The notes: generated from the letters alone by a model not told the origin. A DNA stretch of 64,000 bases from Ottowia sp. (GCF_016703145.1 NZ_JADJCO010000003.1:1194001-1258000); one strand, 5' to 3'; counted from the first letter of the stretch, positions 26,449-36,159 are shown. A program made the numbers and translations.

Positions 26449-26846
26449 CGCGCTTTCCTGCGCATGCGAATCCATGCGGCAAGCGCGTCTTCTTCCAACT
26501 CTCCGGCTGCCAAATTCAGCATGACCCGTACGCAGTCCTCGTCGTCGGCTTCCAAACAAAAGCCGTTGAGATCCAAAAACACTTCGAGCGCCACGAAGGC
26601 CGTGCGCTTGTTGCCATCGACGAAAGGGTGGTTGCGGGCGATGCCGAATGCGTAGCAGGCCGCCAGTTCCGCCGCGTCGGGCGCGCCGTAATGCGCGCGT
26701 TGCTGCGGCCGGCTCAGCGCTGAAGCCAGCATGCCCGCATCGCGCACGCCGCCAGGTCCGCCGTGTTCCGCCAGTTGCTCTTCATGCGCCGCATGGACGA
26801 GGCGCTCGCTCAACCACACCCAGGCTGGATGGGCCGCGCCGCTCAC
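26445..26846 (-). CDS. doc: Death-on-curing (Doc/Fic) family toxin
   Basis: 133 residues. The Fic core motif is HPFVDGNKRTAF, the Doc form of HxFx(D/N)GNKR, preceded by AACYAFGIARN. N-terminal WVWLSERLVHAAHEEQLAEHGG is also typical of Doc. Doc of phage P1 phosphorylates elongation factor Tu and stops translation. The upstream AbrB-like gene overlaps by 4 bases and should encode the antitoxin. The stop also overlaps the hsdR start by 4 bases, joining this toxin-antitoxin pair to the restriction operon, where it could stabilise the operon or act as a second line of defence. Confidence 0.92.
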   Translation of the reverse strand: MSGAAHPAWVWLSERLVHAAHEEQLAEHGGPGGVRDAGMLASALSRPQQRAHYGAPDAAELAACYAFGIARNHPFVDGNKRTAFVALEVFLDLNGFCLEADDEDCVRVMLNLAAGELEEDALAAWIRMRRKAR

Positions 26847-27070
26847 TTGGCCAACTCGCGCAGCACGTTGCGGCGCTTCTTCATCACGCCACGGGCGATC
26901 TCCATCTGCTGTTCGAACTCGGCGTCGTAGGGCGTCAGGTGGTATCCGCCTTCGGCCATCTCGGTGACATACACCACATCACCCTTGCCAACGTTCATCT
27001 TGGTCAGCATCTCCTTGGGAAAGATCACGCCGACGGAATTCCCGATCTGGGTCAGTTTGATGGCGGACAT
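26843..27070 (-). CDS. AbrB/MazE-type antitoxin
   Basis: 75 residues. The N-terminal swapped-hairpin AbrB fold shows LTQIGNSVGVIFPKEMLTKM and VGKGDVVYVTEM. The C-terminus (YDAEFEQQMEIARGVMKKRR) is the toxin-neutralising arm expected to bind Doc. It is the first gene of the eight-gene leftward operon; the palindrome upstream (27091-27106) is a likely autoregulation site. Confidence 0.9.
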   Translation of the reverse strand: MSAIKLTQIGNSVGVIFPKEMLTKMNVGKGDVVYVTEMAEGGYHLTPYDAEFEQQMEIARGVMKKRRNVLRELAK

Positions 27071-27090
27071 GGTGGCCCCTGCACTGAAGT

Positions 27091-27106
27091 TATAACAATC
27101 GTTATA
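27091..27106. promoter_or_regulatory. Palindromic operator/promoter of the toxin-antitoxin/R-M operon
   Basis: TATAAC-AATC-GTTATA is a perfect 6-base inverted repeat in an A/T-rich patch (27087-27110), just upstream of the antitoxin and 30 bases before ureE. AbrB-type antitoxins usually bind such sites. The patch could also serve as a rightward promoter for ureEFG. Confidence 0.55.
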
Positions 27107-27136
27107 TTATCGGCGCTCCAATCTCTCCGCAAGCCC

Positions 27137-27652
27137 ATGCTCACCGTCAACAAACGCATGCCCCAGGGCCGCGGCCTCGCGCCCGTGCTGCTCAAACGCG
27201 CCGCCACGGTCGAACTCGACTGGGACGTGCGGCAGAAGAGCCGTTTTGACGCCACCGATTCGCTGGGCCGGCAGATCGGCGTGTTCCTGCCGCGCGGCAC
27301 CGCCGTGCGCGGGGGCGACGTGCTGGTGGCCGAGGACGGCTCGCTGATTCGCGTGATCGCGGCAAAGCAGACGGTGCTGCGCATCACGCACTGCCGCGAG
27401 CATGGCACGCCCTTCGACCTGACGCGCGCCGCCTACCACCTGGGCAACCGGCACGTGCCGATCGAGCTCACGCCCGAGCACCTGCAGATCGAGCCCGACC
27501 ACGTGCTGGCCGACATGCTGCGCGCCATGCACCTGATCGTCAGCGAGGTGCAGGCGCCCTTCGAACCCGAGGGCGGCGCCTACGGCGGCCACGTGACGAA
27601 CGACGGCCACGGCCATCACCACCATGGGCATGACCACGGTCACGCCCACTGA
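27137..27652 (+). CDS. ureE: Urease accessory protein UreE (nickel chaperone)
   Basis: 171 residues from the ATG at 27137 ([11 protein letters not shown]). The N-terminal peptide-binding domain shows [20 protein letters not shown] and [16 protein letters not shown]. The metal-binding domain contains [13 protein letters not shown], with the conserved His, and [10 protein letters not shown]. The His-rich tail [15 protein letters not shown] binds extra nickel. It delivers Ni(II) to the UreG-containing activation complex. It is 9.9 kb from ureC, so it probably has its own promoter. Confidence 0.95.
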   Translation: MLTVNKRMPQGRGLAPVLLKRAATVELDWDVRQKSRFDATDSLGRQIGVFLPRGTAVRGGDVLVAEDGSLIRVIAAKQTVLRITHCREHGTPFDLTRAAYHLGNRHVPIELTPEHLQIEPDHVLADMLRAMHLIVSEVQAPFEPEGGAYGGHVTNDGHGHHHHGHDHGHAH

Positions 27653-28340
27653 CGACCGCGCCCCGGCATCGCTCGGCGCGCACGGCCTGCTGCAACTGAT
27701 CTGGCTGGCCTCGCCCGCGCTGCCCGTCGGCGGCTTCTCGTATTCCGAGGGCCTGGAGGCCGCCGTCGAGTGGGCTGGCGTGGACAGCGAGGCCACCGCC
27801 GCCGGTTGGCTGGTCGACCAGTTGCGCCTGAGCCTGGCGCCGGGCGATCTGGCCGTGGTGGCCGAAGGCATCCGCGCCTGGCCGGCCGGCGGCGGCGAAC
27901 GCATCCGCGCGCTCAACGCCTGGGTGCTCGCCACGCGCGAGTCCGCCGAATTCCTGCTGCAGACCGAGCAAATGGGCCGCTCCTTCGTCGAATGGCTCAA
28001 GCTGCACCACGAAGACGCCGCCGCCTGCTTCGATGGCCTGCCCGTCACCTACCCGGTCGCCTTCGCCTTCGCCGCCGCGAGGAGCGGCGCCAGCGTGGTG
28101 GACGGCTGCCTGGCCTTCGCCTTCGGCTGGGCCGAGAACATGACCGCCGCCGCCGTCAAGGCCGTGCCGCTGGGCCAGAGCGCCGGCCAGCGCATCCTGG
28201 CGCGGCTGGCGCGCGAAATCCCCGCCGCGGTGGACGACGCGCTGGCCCGCACCGACGATACGCGGCAGGCCTTCAGCCCGATGCTCGCCATCCTCTCGGC
28301 GCGGCACGAAACCCAGTATTCCCGCCTTTTCCGGAGTTGA
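27630..28340 (+). CDS. ureF: Urease accessory protein UreF
   Basis: 236 residues from the ATG at 27630 (an ATG two codons upstream is equally possible); it overlaps the ureE 3' end by 23 bases. Family marks are [30 protein letters not shown] [12 protein letters not shown], and [13 protein letters not shown]. UreF bridges UreD/H and UreG in the nickel insertion complex and enforces GTPase fidelity. Followed 4 bases later by ureG. Confidence 0.94.
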   Translation: MTTVTPTDDRAPASLGAHGLLQLIWLASPALPVGGFSYSEGLEAAVEWAGVDSEATAAGWLVDQLRLSLAPGDLAVVAEGIRAWPAGGGERIRALNAWVLATRESAEFLLQTEQMGRSFVEWLKLHHEDAAACFDGLPVTYPVAFAFAAARSGASVVDGCLAFAFGWAENMTAAAVKAVPLGQSAGQRILARLAREIPAAVDDALARTDDTRQAFSPMLAILSARHETQYSRLFRS

Positions 28341-28344
28341 ATCC

Positions 28345-28998
28345 ATGGCCCTGCACCACATCCCGAACCGCACGAAGAAGTTGCCGCCGCTGCGCGTGGG
28401 CATCGGCGGCCCCGTCGGCTCCGGCAAGACCACGCTGCTGGAGATGCTGTGCAAGGCGATGCGCGAGAAGTACGACCTCGTCGCCATCACCAACGACATC
28501 TACACCAAGGAAGACCAGCGCCTGCTCACCGTGGCCGGCGCGCTGCCGGCCGAGCGCATCATGGGCGTGGAGACGGGCGGCTGCCCGCACACCGCCATCC
28601 GCGAGGACGCCTCCATCAACCTGGAGGCCATCGACCGCATGCTGGCGCAGTTTCCGGACGCCGACGTGGTGTTCGTCGAGAGCGGCGGCGACAACCTGGC
28701 CGCCACCTTCAGCCCCGAGCTGAGCGATTTGACGATCTATGTGATCGACGTCGCCGCTGGCGAAAAGATCCCGCGCAAGGGCGGTCCCGGCATCACCAAG
28801 AGCGACCTGTTCGTCATCAACAAGACCGACCTGGCGCCGCACGTGGGCGCCAGCCTGGACGTGATGCGCGCCGACACCGAGCGCATGCGCGGCGCGAAGC
28901 CGTTCGTGATGACCAACCTGAAGACGCTGAGCGGCCTGGCCGACGTGGTGGCGTTCATCGAGCAGCGCGGCATGTTGCGGGCGGGTCAGTCGGGGTGA
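28345..28998 (+). CDS. ureG: Urease accessory GTPase UreG
   Basis: 217 residues. P-loop [16 protein letters not shown], the metal-binding CPH in [15 protein letters not shown], the [15 protein letters not shown] segment and the guanine motif NKTD in [13 protein letters not shown] are intact. It hydrolyses GTP during nickel insertion into UreC. It is the last urease gene; no strong terminator was seen in the 87 bases that follow. Confidence 0.96.
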   Translation: MALHHIPNRTKKLPPLRVGIGGPVGSGKTTLLEMLCKAMREKYDLVAITNDIYTKEDQRLLTVAGALPAERIMGVETGGCPHTAIREDASINLEAIDRMLAQFPDADVVFVESGGDNLAATFSPELSDLTIYVIDVAAGEKIPRKGGPGITKSDLFVINKTDLAPHVGASLDVMRADTERMRGAKPFVMTNLKTLSGLADVVAFIEQRGMLRAGQSG

Positions 28999-29085
28999 GC
29001 CGCGCGGGCTCGGGCCGGGCGGCGTGAGCGGCCGAAGTAGGGGCGGGCACTCAGGATGTTCATCCCAACCTGGTTCACGCCGTAC

Positions 29086-29400
29086 TCACTTCAACGCATC
29101 TTGAGAAAGCTGCCGCGGAGGTGCGAGGAGTGTCCAGGGCGGCACGCCCAAGGCTTTGGCGAAACGCTCGAGGTTGGACAGCGAGACGTTCCAGCGCATG
29201 CGCTCCACCGCTGAGACGTAGGTCCGGTCCAATTCGCACTCCAGTGCCAGGCGCTCCTGGGACCATCCCTTCTCCACACGGCGCAGGCGCAGCCAGTACG
29301 CAAGGATTTCACGCAAATCGTCTGAATTCGGCAACGACGTGGGCGGTTGAGGCTTGGCTGACACCTCGACAGCATGGATGTTTGATACATTTGCATCCAC
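29086..29400 (-). CDS. Small XRE-family HTH regulator
   Basis: 104 residues. A Cro/C1-type helix-turn-helix spans about 32-90: ILAYWLRLRRVEKGWSQERL, ALECELDRTYVSAVER and NLERFAKALGVPPWTLL. The first 30 residues are a flexible leader. It is transcribed away from the exported-protein gene starting at 29487, with an 86-base intergenic region between, so it may regulate it. Similar short XRE proteins accompany restriction-modification genes, but no partner is adjacent here. Confidence 0.85.
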   Translation of the reverse strand: MDANVSNIHAVEVSAKPQPPTSLPNSDDLREILAYWLRLRRVEKGWSQERLALECELDRTYVSAVERMRWNVSLSNLERFAKALGVPPWTLLAPPRQLSQDALK

Positions 29401-29486
29401 GGAGTTTGCTTCACATCTGAAGCGTGAAGCCCCTGACCCGGCGCTCGAGGCGAGTCATCACAACGTTTCCATGAAAGGGGTTCTCA

Positions 29487-30395
29487 ATGAGGGTTTCGAT
29501 CTCCAACAAATCGGTGCATCAGCGATGGGCCGGGGATGGCGTGGGTTCGCTCAGGCATGTTGCGCTGGCGCTGGTGTCCTTTGGGCATTTCGCCCAGGCG
29601 GCGGGAACATCCAGGGCCACCGACGCGGCCCCAAGGGCGAGCGAGATCGAATGGATCGACTTGTCCGATTACGACGCCGCGCAAGCCATGTCTACAGGCA
29701 ACGGGCAACCCATCACCATCGATCTCCTGAATGGACGAAAACTGCGCTTTCGGCTCAAGTACACCAATGGTGAGCCTGAGGCGGCCACTTACGGTGTAGC
29801 TGCTTCGCCAATCAGTTTCGATCCCGCATCCTTCGGGCGTACCGGCTATCTCGGGATTGCGGGCCAGCCCATCATCTAGGGCCGCCGTGGAGGCGTCGTT
29901 GAAATCTCCAATATCCAGGTCTCGGACGCAAGCGGCAACTTGTTTGCTTTCGAGTGGGTCGCGGCAGATGCCGAATCAACGGGACATTCCATCACGCGGT
30001 AGGAGTTCATCGAGTTCAAATCGAATGGCACCGCCTGGACGCGGATCGCATCCTTGAACCGACCTGCCGACAACGCCGCCAACCCTGGCACGCTGCAAAT
30101 CAGCGGATCGCCCAGTGTTGCCAGAATTCAGACGGACGCGATCACCTCGCCTGAAGGTGGTGCCTACGTGCTGGGCACGTCAAGCCCGTCAAGCGTCACG
30201 TTCACCTATGGCTCTGATCTTCCCGGCGGACCGGAGACCCACGGAAGTCGGCAAGCGGCGGCGTTTGGGATCATTCCCAGCCAAACCATCGTTGGCAACC
30301 TGAACGTGCCCGTACCCGCAAACCATCCCCTGGCCCTTTTTCCCGTGATGCTGGCATTGGGCTGGCTGGCCAAAAGAAAGCTCGGTACGGGCTGA
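29487..30395 (+). pseudogene. Exported protein with C-terminal sorting signal, interrupted by two in-frame TAG codons
   Basis: One reading frame of ~300 codons runs through two amber codons, at 29877-29879 (codon 131) and 30000-30002 (codon 172), with no other stop or shift. The first part has an AAAGGGG ribosome site and a signal peptide (LRHVALALVSFGHFAQAAG). The middle keeps a coherent beta-rich pattern across both TAGs (GYLGIAGQPII, VEISNIQVSDASGNLFAFEW, VAADAESTGHSIT, EFIEFKSNGTAWTRIASLN). The end, VPVPANHPLALFPVMLALGW then KRKLGTG, is a CTERM-type anchor: short motif, helix, basic tail. The family is not certain. Most simply it is a recent pseudogene; stop-codon read-through is the alternative. 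Confidence 0.7.
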
Positions 30396-30396
30396 T

Positions 30397-31212
30397 TCAG
30401 CCCTGGGGCGACACGTATTCGACGAAGCCGTCCCCGCGGCAGAAGCCCAGCAGCCGGATCCCCGCTTGCCGTGCGACCTTGATCGCCAGGGACGTGGGGG
30501 CCGAGATCGTCGCGATCATCGGGATGTCCCTGCGCGCCGCCTTGCGCACCAGTTCGTAGCTCGCGCGGCTGGACAGGAACACGAAGCCCGAGCGCGTGTC
30601 GGTCTGCTCGCGGGCGAGCTGGCCGATCAGCTTGTCGAGCGCGTTGTGCCTGCCCACGTCCTCGAACACGTCCAGTACCGCCCCGTCGCGGTCGCACCAG
30701 GCTGCGGCGTGGATGCCGCCGGTCTCGCGCATCAGCCTTTGGTGCGCGGGCAGATCGCGCGCCGCGCGCTCGATGGCGCTGGCGTCGATGGCCGCGGCGG
30801 CGCCAGCGGCGCCGATGCGCGGGGGATGCAAGTCCAGCAGCGCAATGCTCTCGACGCCGCACACGCCGCAGCCGCTGCGGCCCGCCAGCGCGCGCCGTCG
30901 GCCCTTGAGCGCCGCGAAGGCCTGCTGGGAGACGGTCAGCCGCACCTCGGCGCTGTCGGCGGCGCAGACCGCCTCGATGTCGAAGACGTCCGGCATGCCC
31001 TCGACGATGCCTTCGCTGAGCGCGAAGCCCAGGGCGAACACCTCCAGATCGATGGGCGTGGCCATCATCACGGCATGCGAGATGCCGTTGAAGACCAGCG
31101 CGACGGGGAGTTCCTCGACGACGTGGTCGGCGGCTTGGCGGGCGCTGCCGTGCCGGTGGCGCGTGACGGTCTGGGCAATGCTGCCGGTGTGGTCGGAGGG
31201 GTTTTGCGACAT
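30397..31212 (-). CDS. fdhD: Formate dehydrogenase accessory sulfurtransferase FdhD
   Basis: 271 residues from the ATG at 31212 (MSQNPSDHTGSIAQTV); a frame starting at 31296 adds 28 unlikely residues. The key cysteines are in GRSGCGVCGVESIA (C-x-x-C type). Other marks are VEELPVALVFNGISHAVMM, TGGIHAAAWCDRDGAVL and EDVGRHNALDKLIG. FdhD passes sulfur from IscS to the bis-MGD cofactor of formate dehydrogenase and is required for activity. It is transcribed away from the fdh structural genes across a 198-base intergenic region. Confidence 0.94.
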   Translation of the reverse strand: MSQNPSDHTGSIAQTVTRHRHGSARQAADHVVEELPVALVFNGISHAVMMATPIDLEVFALGFALSEGIVEGMPDVFDIEAVCAADSAEVRLTVSQQAFAALKGRRRALAGRSGCGVCGVESIALLDLHPPRIGAAGAAAAIDASAIERAARDLPAHQRLMRETGGIHAAAWCDRDGAVLDVFEDVGRHNALDKLIGQLAREQTDTRSGFVFLSSRASYELVRKAARRDIPMIATISAPTSLAIKVARQAGIRLLGFCRGDGFVEYVSPQG

Positions 31213-31341
31213 GCGGAGGGCGGACTGCGATTTCACGGCGGTCGATCGTGCGGGATGCGCGGAAGCGTTGCGCGCCGATCCCGAGGCAGGGGCCATTAGA
31301 CCGCATGGATGAGCGCCGGCCGCCGCTGGTCCACTGCGGAG

Positions 31342-31369
31342 TTGTCATTTTGTTGTTTCACTCTAGAAT
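31342..31369 (+). promoter_or_regulatory. Probable sigma-70 promoter of the formate dehydrogenase operon
   Basis: TTGTCA (31342-31347), a 16-base spacer and TAGAAT (31364-31369) lie 42 bases before the alpha-subunit ATG, in an A/T-rich patch. No clear FNR or NarL site was recognised. Confidence 0.5.
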
Positions 31370-31410
31370 GGTTCGGCACACTCCAGCTACCAAAAAAAAA
31401 GGCCGCCACG

Positions 31411-34400
31411 ATGCAACTCTCCCGCCGCCAGTTCATGAAAGTGACTGGCTCCACCCTGGCGGGCTCGAGCTTGGCGCTGATGGGTTTCTCGCCGGCCACC
31501 GCGCTGGCCGAGGTCCGTCAGTACAAGCTCGCCGCCACCACCGTCACACGCCAGACCTGCACGTACTGCTCGGTCGGCTGCGGCATCCTGATGTACGCGC
31601 TAGGCGATGGCTCCAAGAACGCCAAGGCGTCGGTGATCCACGTCGAGGGCGACCCCGACCACCCCGTCAACCGCGGCACGCTGTGCCCCAAGGGCGCGGG
31701 CCTGCTGGACTTCATCAACAGCCCCAACCGCCTGCTGTACCCCGAGTACCGCGCGCCGGGCTCCGACAAGTGGCAGCGCATCTCGTGGGACGACGCGCTC
31801 ACCCGCATCGCCAAGCTGCTCAAGGCGGACCGCGACGCCAACTTCCAGGAGACGACGGCGGATGGCCTGAAGGTCAACCGCTGGCTCTCCACCGGCATGC
31901 TGGCCGCCTCGGCCGCCAGCAACGAGGCCGGCTACATCACCCACAAAGTGGCCCGTTCCTGGGGCCTGCTGGCATTCGATAACCAAGCCCGTGTTTGACA
32001 CGGCCCGACGGTGGCAGGTCTTGCCCCGACGTTTGGCCGTGGAGCGATGACGAACCATTGGGTCGACATCAAGAACGCGGACGTTATTTTGATCATGGGC
32101 GGCAATGCCGCCGAAGCGCACCCCTGCGGATTCAAGTGGGTGACCGAAGCGAAGGCGCACAACAAGGCGCACTTCATGGTGGTGGACCCGCGCTTCAACC
32201 GCTCGGCCTCGGTGGCGGACTTCTACGCGCCCATCCGTTCGGGCAGCGACATCGTCTTCCTCGGCGGGATGATCAATTACCTGCTGACCCACGACAAGAT
32301 CCACCACGAGTACGTCCACAACTACACGGACTTCAGCTTCATCGTGCGCGACGACTACCAGTTCGTCGATGGCATCTTCTCGGGCTACGACGAACAGAAG
32401 CGCACCTACGACAAGAAGAGCTGGGACTACGAGCTGGGCGAAGACGGGTACGTCAAGACCGACCCGACGCTGCAGGATCCGCGCTGCGTCTACCAGTTGC
32501 TGAAGAAGCACTACGCCAGCTACACGCCCGAGAAGGTCGAGAGCGCCTGCGGCACGCCCCAGGCCAAGTTCCTGCACGTGTGCGAGAAGTTCGCGTCCAC
32601 CGCCGTGCCGGGCCGCGCCGCGACCATCCTGTATGCGCTGGGCTGGACGCAGCATTCCATCGGCGCGCAGATTCTGCGCTGCGCCGCCATGGTGCAACTG
32701 CTGTGCGGCAACATGGGCGTGGCCGGCGGCGGCATGAATGCGCTGCGCGGGCACTCCAACATCCAGGGCCTGACGGACCTGGGCCTGCTGTCGGCCAGCC
32801 TGCCGGGCTACCTGACGCTGCCCAATGAGAAGGAGCAGGACTACCCGGCCTACATCGCCGCGCGCACGCAAAAGCCTTTGCGCGCCGGGCAGATGAGCTA
32901 CTGGCAGAACTACCCCAAGTTCCACGTCAGCCTGATGAAGTCCTGGTACGGCGCCAACGCGACGGCCGAGAACCACTGGGGCTACGACTACCTGCCCAAG
33001 CTGGACAAGCAGTACGACATGCTGCAGTTCTTCCAACTCATGAACGAGGGCAAGGTCAACGGCTATATCGCGCAGGGCTTCAACCCCATCGCGGCGCTGG
33101 CCAACAGCGGGCGCGTGCGCGACGGCCTGGCCAAGCTCAAGTTCCTGGTCATCATGGACCCGCTGGCGACCGAGACCTCCGAGTTCTGGCGCAATTTCGG
33201 CGAGTTCAACGACATCGACACCGCGTCCGTGCAAACCGAGGTGTTCCGCCTGCCGACGACCTGCTTCGCCGAGGAAGAAGGCGCCGTGGTCAGCTCCTCG
33301 CGCGTGCTGCAGTGGCACTGGAAGGCGGCCGAGCCCCCGGGCGAGGCCAAGACCGACGTGGCCATCATGTCGGCCCTGCACCACCGCCTGACCGCGCTCT
33401 ACAAGAAGGAAGGCGGCGCCTATGCCGACCCGATCCTGAAGATCGACTGGCCCTACGCCGAGCCCGACCACCCGAGTTCCGAGGAAATCGCCAAGGAATA
33501 CAACGGCAAGGCGCTCGTCGATCTGACCGACCCCAAAGACCCCACCAAGGTGCTGCGCCCCGCCGGCCAGCAAGTGTCGGGCTTTGGCGAGTTGCGCGAC
33601 GATGGCACCACGGCCAGCGGCTGCTGGATCTATGCCGGCGCCTGGACGCAGGCGGGCAACCAGATGGGCCGGCGCGACAACGCCGACCCCACGGGCATCG
33701 GCAACACGCTGAACTGGGCCTGGGCCTGGCCCGCCAACCGCCGCGTGCTCTACAACCGCGCCTCGGCCGACCTGAAGGGCAAAGCCTTCAACCCGCACCG
33801 CAAGCTGATCGAATGGAACGGCAAGGCGTGGGCGGGTGCCGACGTGCCCGACATGGGCGTCGGCCTGGCGCCCGAAACCGGCGCCGGCCCGTTCATCATG
33901 AACCCCGAGGGCGTGGCGCGCTTTTTCGCCCGCAAGGGGCTCAACGAGGGGCCGTTCCCGACCCACTACGAGCCCTTCGACACGCCGCTGGGCTTCAACC
34001 CGATGTACCCGGACAACGCCAAGGCCACCAGTTCACCGGCCGCGCGGGTGTTCCCCCACATCTGGGAGACCTTTGGCAAGGCGGCGGACTTCCCGCACGT
34101 GGGCACCACTTACCGCCTGACCGAGCACTTCCACTACTGGACCAAGCACGCGCTGGTCAATGCCATCACCCAGCCCGAGCAATTCGTCGAGATCGGCGAG
34201 GCGATGGCGGGCGAGCTGGGCATCAAGGCGGGCGACCGCGTGAAGGTCAGCTCCAAGCGCGGCTTCATCAAGGCCGTGGCAGTGGTCACCAAGCGCATCA
34301 AGCCGATGAAGATCGAGGGCCGCAACGTGCACCACGTGGGCATTCCCATCCACTGGGGCTTCAAGGGCGTGACCAAGCCCGGCTTCCTGGCCAATACGCT

Positions 34401-34476
34401 GACTCCTTTCGTCGGCGACGGCAACACCAATACACCGGAATTCAAGACCTTCCTCGTGAAGGTCGAGAAGGTCTAG
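31411..34476 (+). CDS. fdoG: Selenocysteine-containing formate dehydrogenase-N/O-type alpha subunit
   Basis: 1,021 residues if the UGA at 31996-31998 is read as selenocysteine. The Tat signal is SRRQFMKVTGSTLAGSS near the N-terminus. The [4Fe-4S] motif is TCTYCSVGCGILMYA with a distal Cys in GTLCPKGAG. The frame continues through UGA as ARV-U-HGPTVAGLAPTFGRG, the invariant Sec context of FdnG/FdoG, and on through the molybdopterin domains to LVKVEKV. It oxidises formate to CO2 on the periplasmic side, with Mo/W-bis-MGD and Sec as ligand. An automated caller would split it at 31998. Whether it is the N or O isoform cannot be judged, so the symbol is provisional. Confidence 0.95.
31996..32040 (+). 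promoter_or_regulatory. Selenocysteine UGA codon with bacterial SECIS hairpin
   Basis: The UGA (31996-31998) is followed by a hairpin with apical stem GGCA (32013-32016) / TGCC (32022-32025) and loop GGTCT (32017-32021). The GGUCU loop equals that of the E. coli fdhF SECIS, where SelB contacts the G and U. Spacing from the UGA (about 14 bases to the apical stem) suits decoding. Confidence 0.88.
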
Positions 34477-34489
34477 GAGAAAAAAATGA

Positions 34490-34560
34490 AGCCCCCACGC
34501 TCACTTCGTTCGCTGCCCCCCAAGGGGGCGCTCAGTACCTTCGGAACGGCCGGGCGGTAC
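34490..34560 (+). repeat. Intergenic repeat of the Comamonadaceae type between fdh alpha and beta genes
   Basis: CCCCCACGCTCACTTCGTTC, then GCTGCCCCCCAAGGGGGCGC and a GGAACGGCCGGGCGGTACTG end. CCCCC(C)AAGGGGG is a palindromic core. I know this element type as frequent in intergenic DNA of the family. The ATG at 34486 opens a 25-codon frame through it, which I do not consider a gene. Confidence 0.55.
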
Positions 34561-34564
34561 TGAT

Positions 34565-35503
34565 ATGTCCCTGCAATCCCTTGATATCAAGCGGCGCTCG
34601 GCCACCACCACGCCGCCGCCGCAGGTGCGCTCGCCGCAGTCGGGCGACGTGGCCAAGCTGATCGATGTCTCCAAGTGCATCGGCTGCAAGGCCTGCCAGA
34701 CCGCCTGCATGGAGTGGAACGACCTGCGCCAGGAGCCCGGCGAGAACCACGGCGTCTACGACAACCCGAACGACCTGACCGAGAACGCGTGGACGGTGAT
34801 GCGCTTCACCGAATACGAGAACGAGGACAGCGGCAACCTCGAATGGCTGATCCGCAAGGACGGCTGCATGCACTGCGAGGACCCGGGCTGCCTGAAGGCC
34901 TGCCCTTCGCCCGGTGCCATCGTGCAGTACACCAACGGCATCGTGGATTTCCACGAGGAGAACTGCATCGGCTGCGGCTACTGCGTGACCGGCTGCCCGT
35001 TCAACGTGCCGCGCATCAGCAAGAAGGACAACAAAGCCTACAAATGCACGCTGTGCTCCGACCGCGTGGCCGTGGGGCAGGAGCCCGCGTGCGTCAAGAC
35101 CTGTCCCACGGGCGCCATCGTCTTCGGCACCAAGAAGGCGATGAAGGACCACGCCGATGAGCGCATCGCCGACCTGAAGGAGCGCGGCTTCGCGCAGGCG
35201 GGCCTGTACGACCCGGCCGGCGTCGGCGGTACGCACGTCATGTACGTGCTGCACCATGCCGACAAGCCGGGGCTGTATGCGGGCCTGCCCAAGGAGCCGA
35301 AGATCAGCCCGATGGTCGCGCTGTGGAAGGGCATGTCCAAGCCCCTGGCGGTGGCCGCGCTGGGCGTGGCCGCGGTGGGCAGCCTGTTCCACTACATCAC
35401 CAAGGGGCCCAACGACGTGTCGAAGGAACTCGAGGACGAGATGGAGCGCAAGGACCGCGAGGCCCTGGCCGCCGCGGACGCTGACAAGGAGAACGTGCGA
35501 TGA
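34565..35503 (+). CDS. fdoH: Formate dehydrogenase iron-sulfur (beta) subunit
   Basis: 312 residues. Four ferredoxin-like cysteine groups are visible: [48 protein letters not shown] and [20 protein letters not shown], the 4x[4Fe-4S] wire of FdnH/FdoH. Near the C-terminus a single membrane helix (about 258-278, [20 protein letters not shown]) anchors it. It carries electrons from the alpha subunit to the cytochrome. Its stop overlaps the start of the next gene by 4 bases. Confidence 0.96.
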   Translation: MSLQSLDIKRRSATTTPPPQVRSPQSGDVAKLIDVSKCIGCKACQTACMEWNDLRQEPGENHGVYDNPNDLTENAWTVMRFTEYENEDSGNLEWLIRKDGCMHCEDPGCLKACPSPGAIVQYTNGIVDFHEENCIGCGYCVTGCPFNVPRISKKDNKAYKCTLCSDRVAVGQEPACVKTCPTGAIVFGTKKAMKDHADERIADLKERGFAQAGLYDPAGVGGTHVMYVLHHADKPGLYAGLPKEPKISPMVALWKGMSKPLAVAALGVAAVGSLFHYITKGPNDVSKELEDEMERKDREALAAADADKENVR

Positions 35504-36126
35504 ACCGCAACCCTCGCGACCTGCAGCGCTACAACGCCTCCGAGCGCGCCAACCACTGGATCGTCGGCATCTGCTTCATCCTGCTGGTGCTCTCGGGCCT
35601 GGCCTTCTTCCACCCGGCCTTCTTCCCGCTGGTGCACCTGTTCGGCGGCGGGCCGTGGACGCGCATCCTGCACCCCTATGTCGGGCTCGTGATGATGTTC
35701 TTCTTCATCATGATGTTCTTCCGCTTCTGGCGGCTGAACATGATCGAGAAGCGCGACGTCGAGTGGCTGAAGAACGTCAACAAGATGGTGGACGGCAACG
35801 ACCACGACATGCCCGAACAGGGCAAGTACAACGGCGGCCAGAAAGTGCTGTTCTGGGGGCTGGTGGCCGGCATGCTGGCCATCACCGCCAGCGGCGTGTT
35901 CATGTGGCGCGCGTGGTGGACGCCGCCCATCACGGTGGTGCGCATCGCCTCGGTGGTGCATGCCGCGGCCGGCGTGTGGATGATCGGCCTGATCATCATG
36001 CACGTGTATGCCGCCATCTGGACGCGCGGCACCATCCGCGCCATGCTCTACGGCACCGTCACGCGCGCCTGGGCCAAGCAGCATCACCGCGGCTGGTACC
36101 GCAAGATGACCGGCGACAACTCCTGA
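35500..36126 (+). CDS. fdoI: Formate dehydrogenase cytochrome b556 (gamma) subunit
   Basis: 208 residues with four membrane helices and the haem-ligand histidines of the family: [20 protein letters not shown] in helix 1, [20 protein letters not shown] in helix 2, and [20 protein letters not shown] in helix 4. It transfers electrons from FdoH to the quinone pool. The ATGA overlap with the beta gene gives coupled translation. It is followed by a strong hairpin terminator at 36160-36189. Confidence 0.95.
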   Translation: MNRNPRDLQRYNASERANHWIVGICFILLVLSGLAFFHPAFFPLVHLFGGGPWTRILHPYVGLVMMFFFIMMFFRFWRLNMIEKRDVEWLKNVNKMVDGNDHDMPEQGKYNGGQKVLFWGLVAGMLAITASGVFMWRAWWTPPITVVRIASVVHAAAGVWMIGLIIMHVYAAIWTRGTIRAMLYGTVTRAWAKQHHRGWYRKMTGDNS

Positions 36127-36159
36127 CGCGTCTTTCGCAAGCGCCCGGTGATACCCTCG

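Noticed and set aside
17240..27136. Search for transposase, integrase or flanking direct repeats around the defence operon
   Set aside because: None recognised by eye; the insertion mechanism is left open.
31996..31998. TGA as the end of a truncated formate dehydrogenase
   Set aside because: The context ARV-U-HGPTV, the SECIS hairpin and the selA/selB/selC genes show it is a selenocysteine codon.
31600..33966. 788-residue minus-strand frame opposite the formate dehydrogenase alpha gene
   Set aside because: Low-complexity shadow of a well-supported selenoprotein gene.
34486..34563. 25-codon frame between fdh alpha and beta
   Set aside because: It is the translation of a common intergenic repeat, with no helix or motif; listed as a repeat instead.
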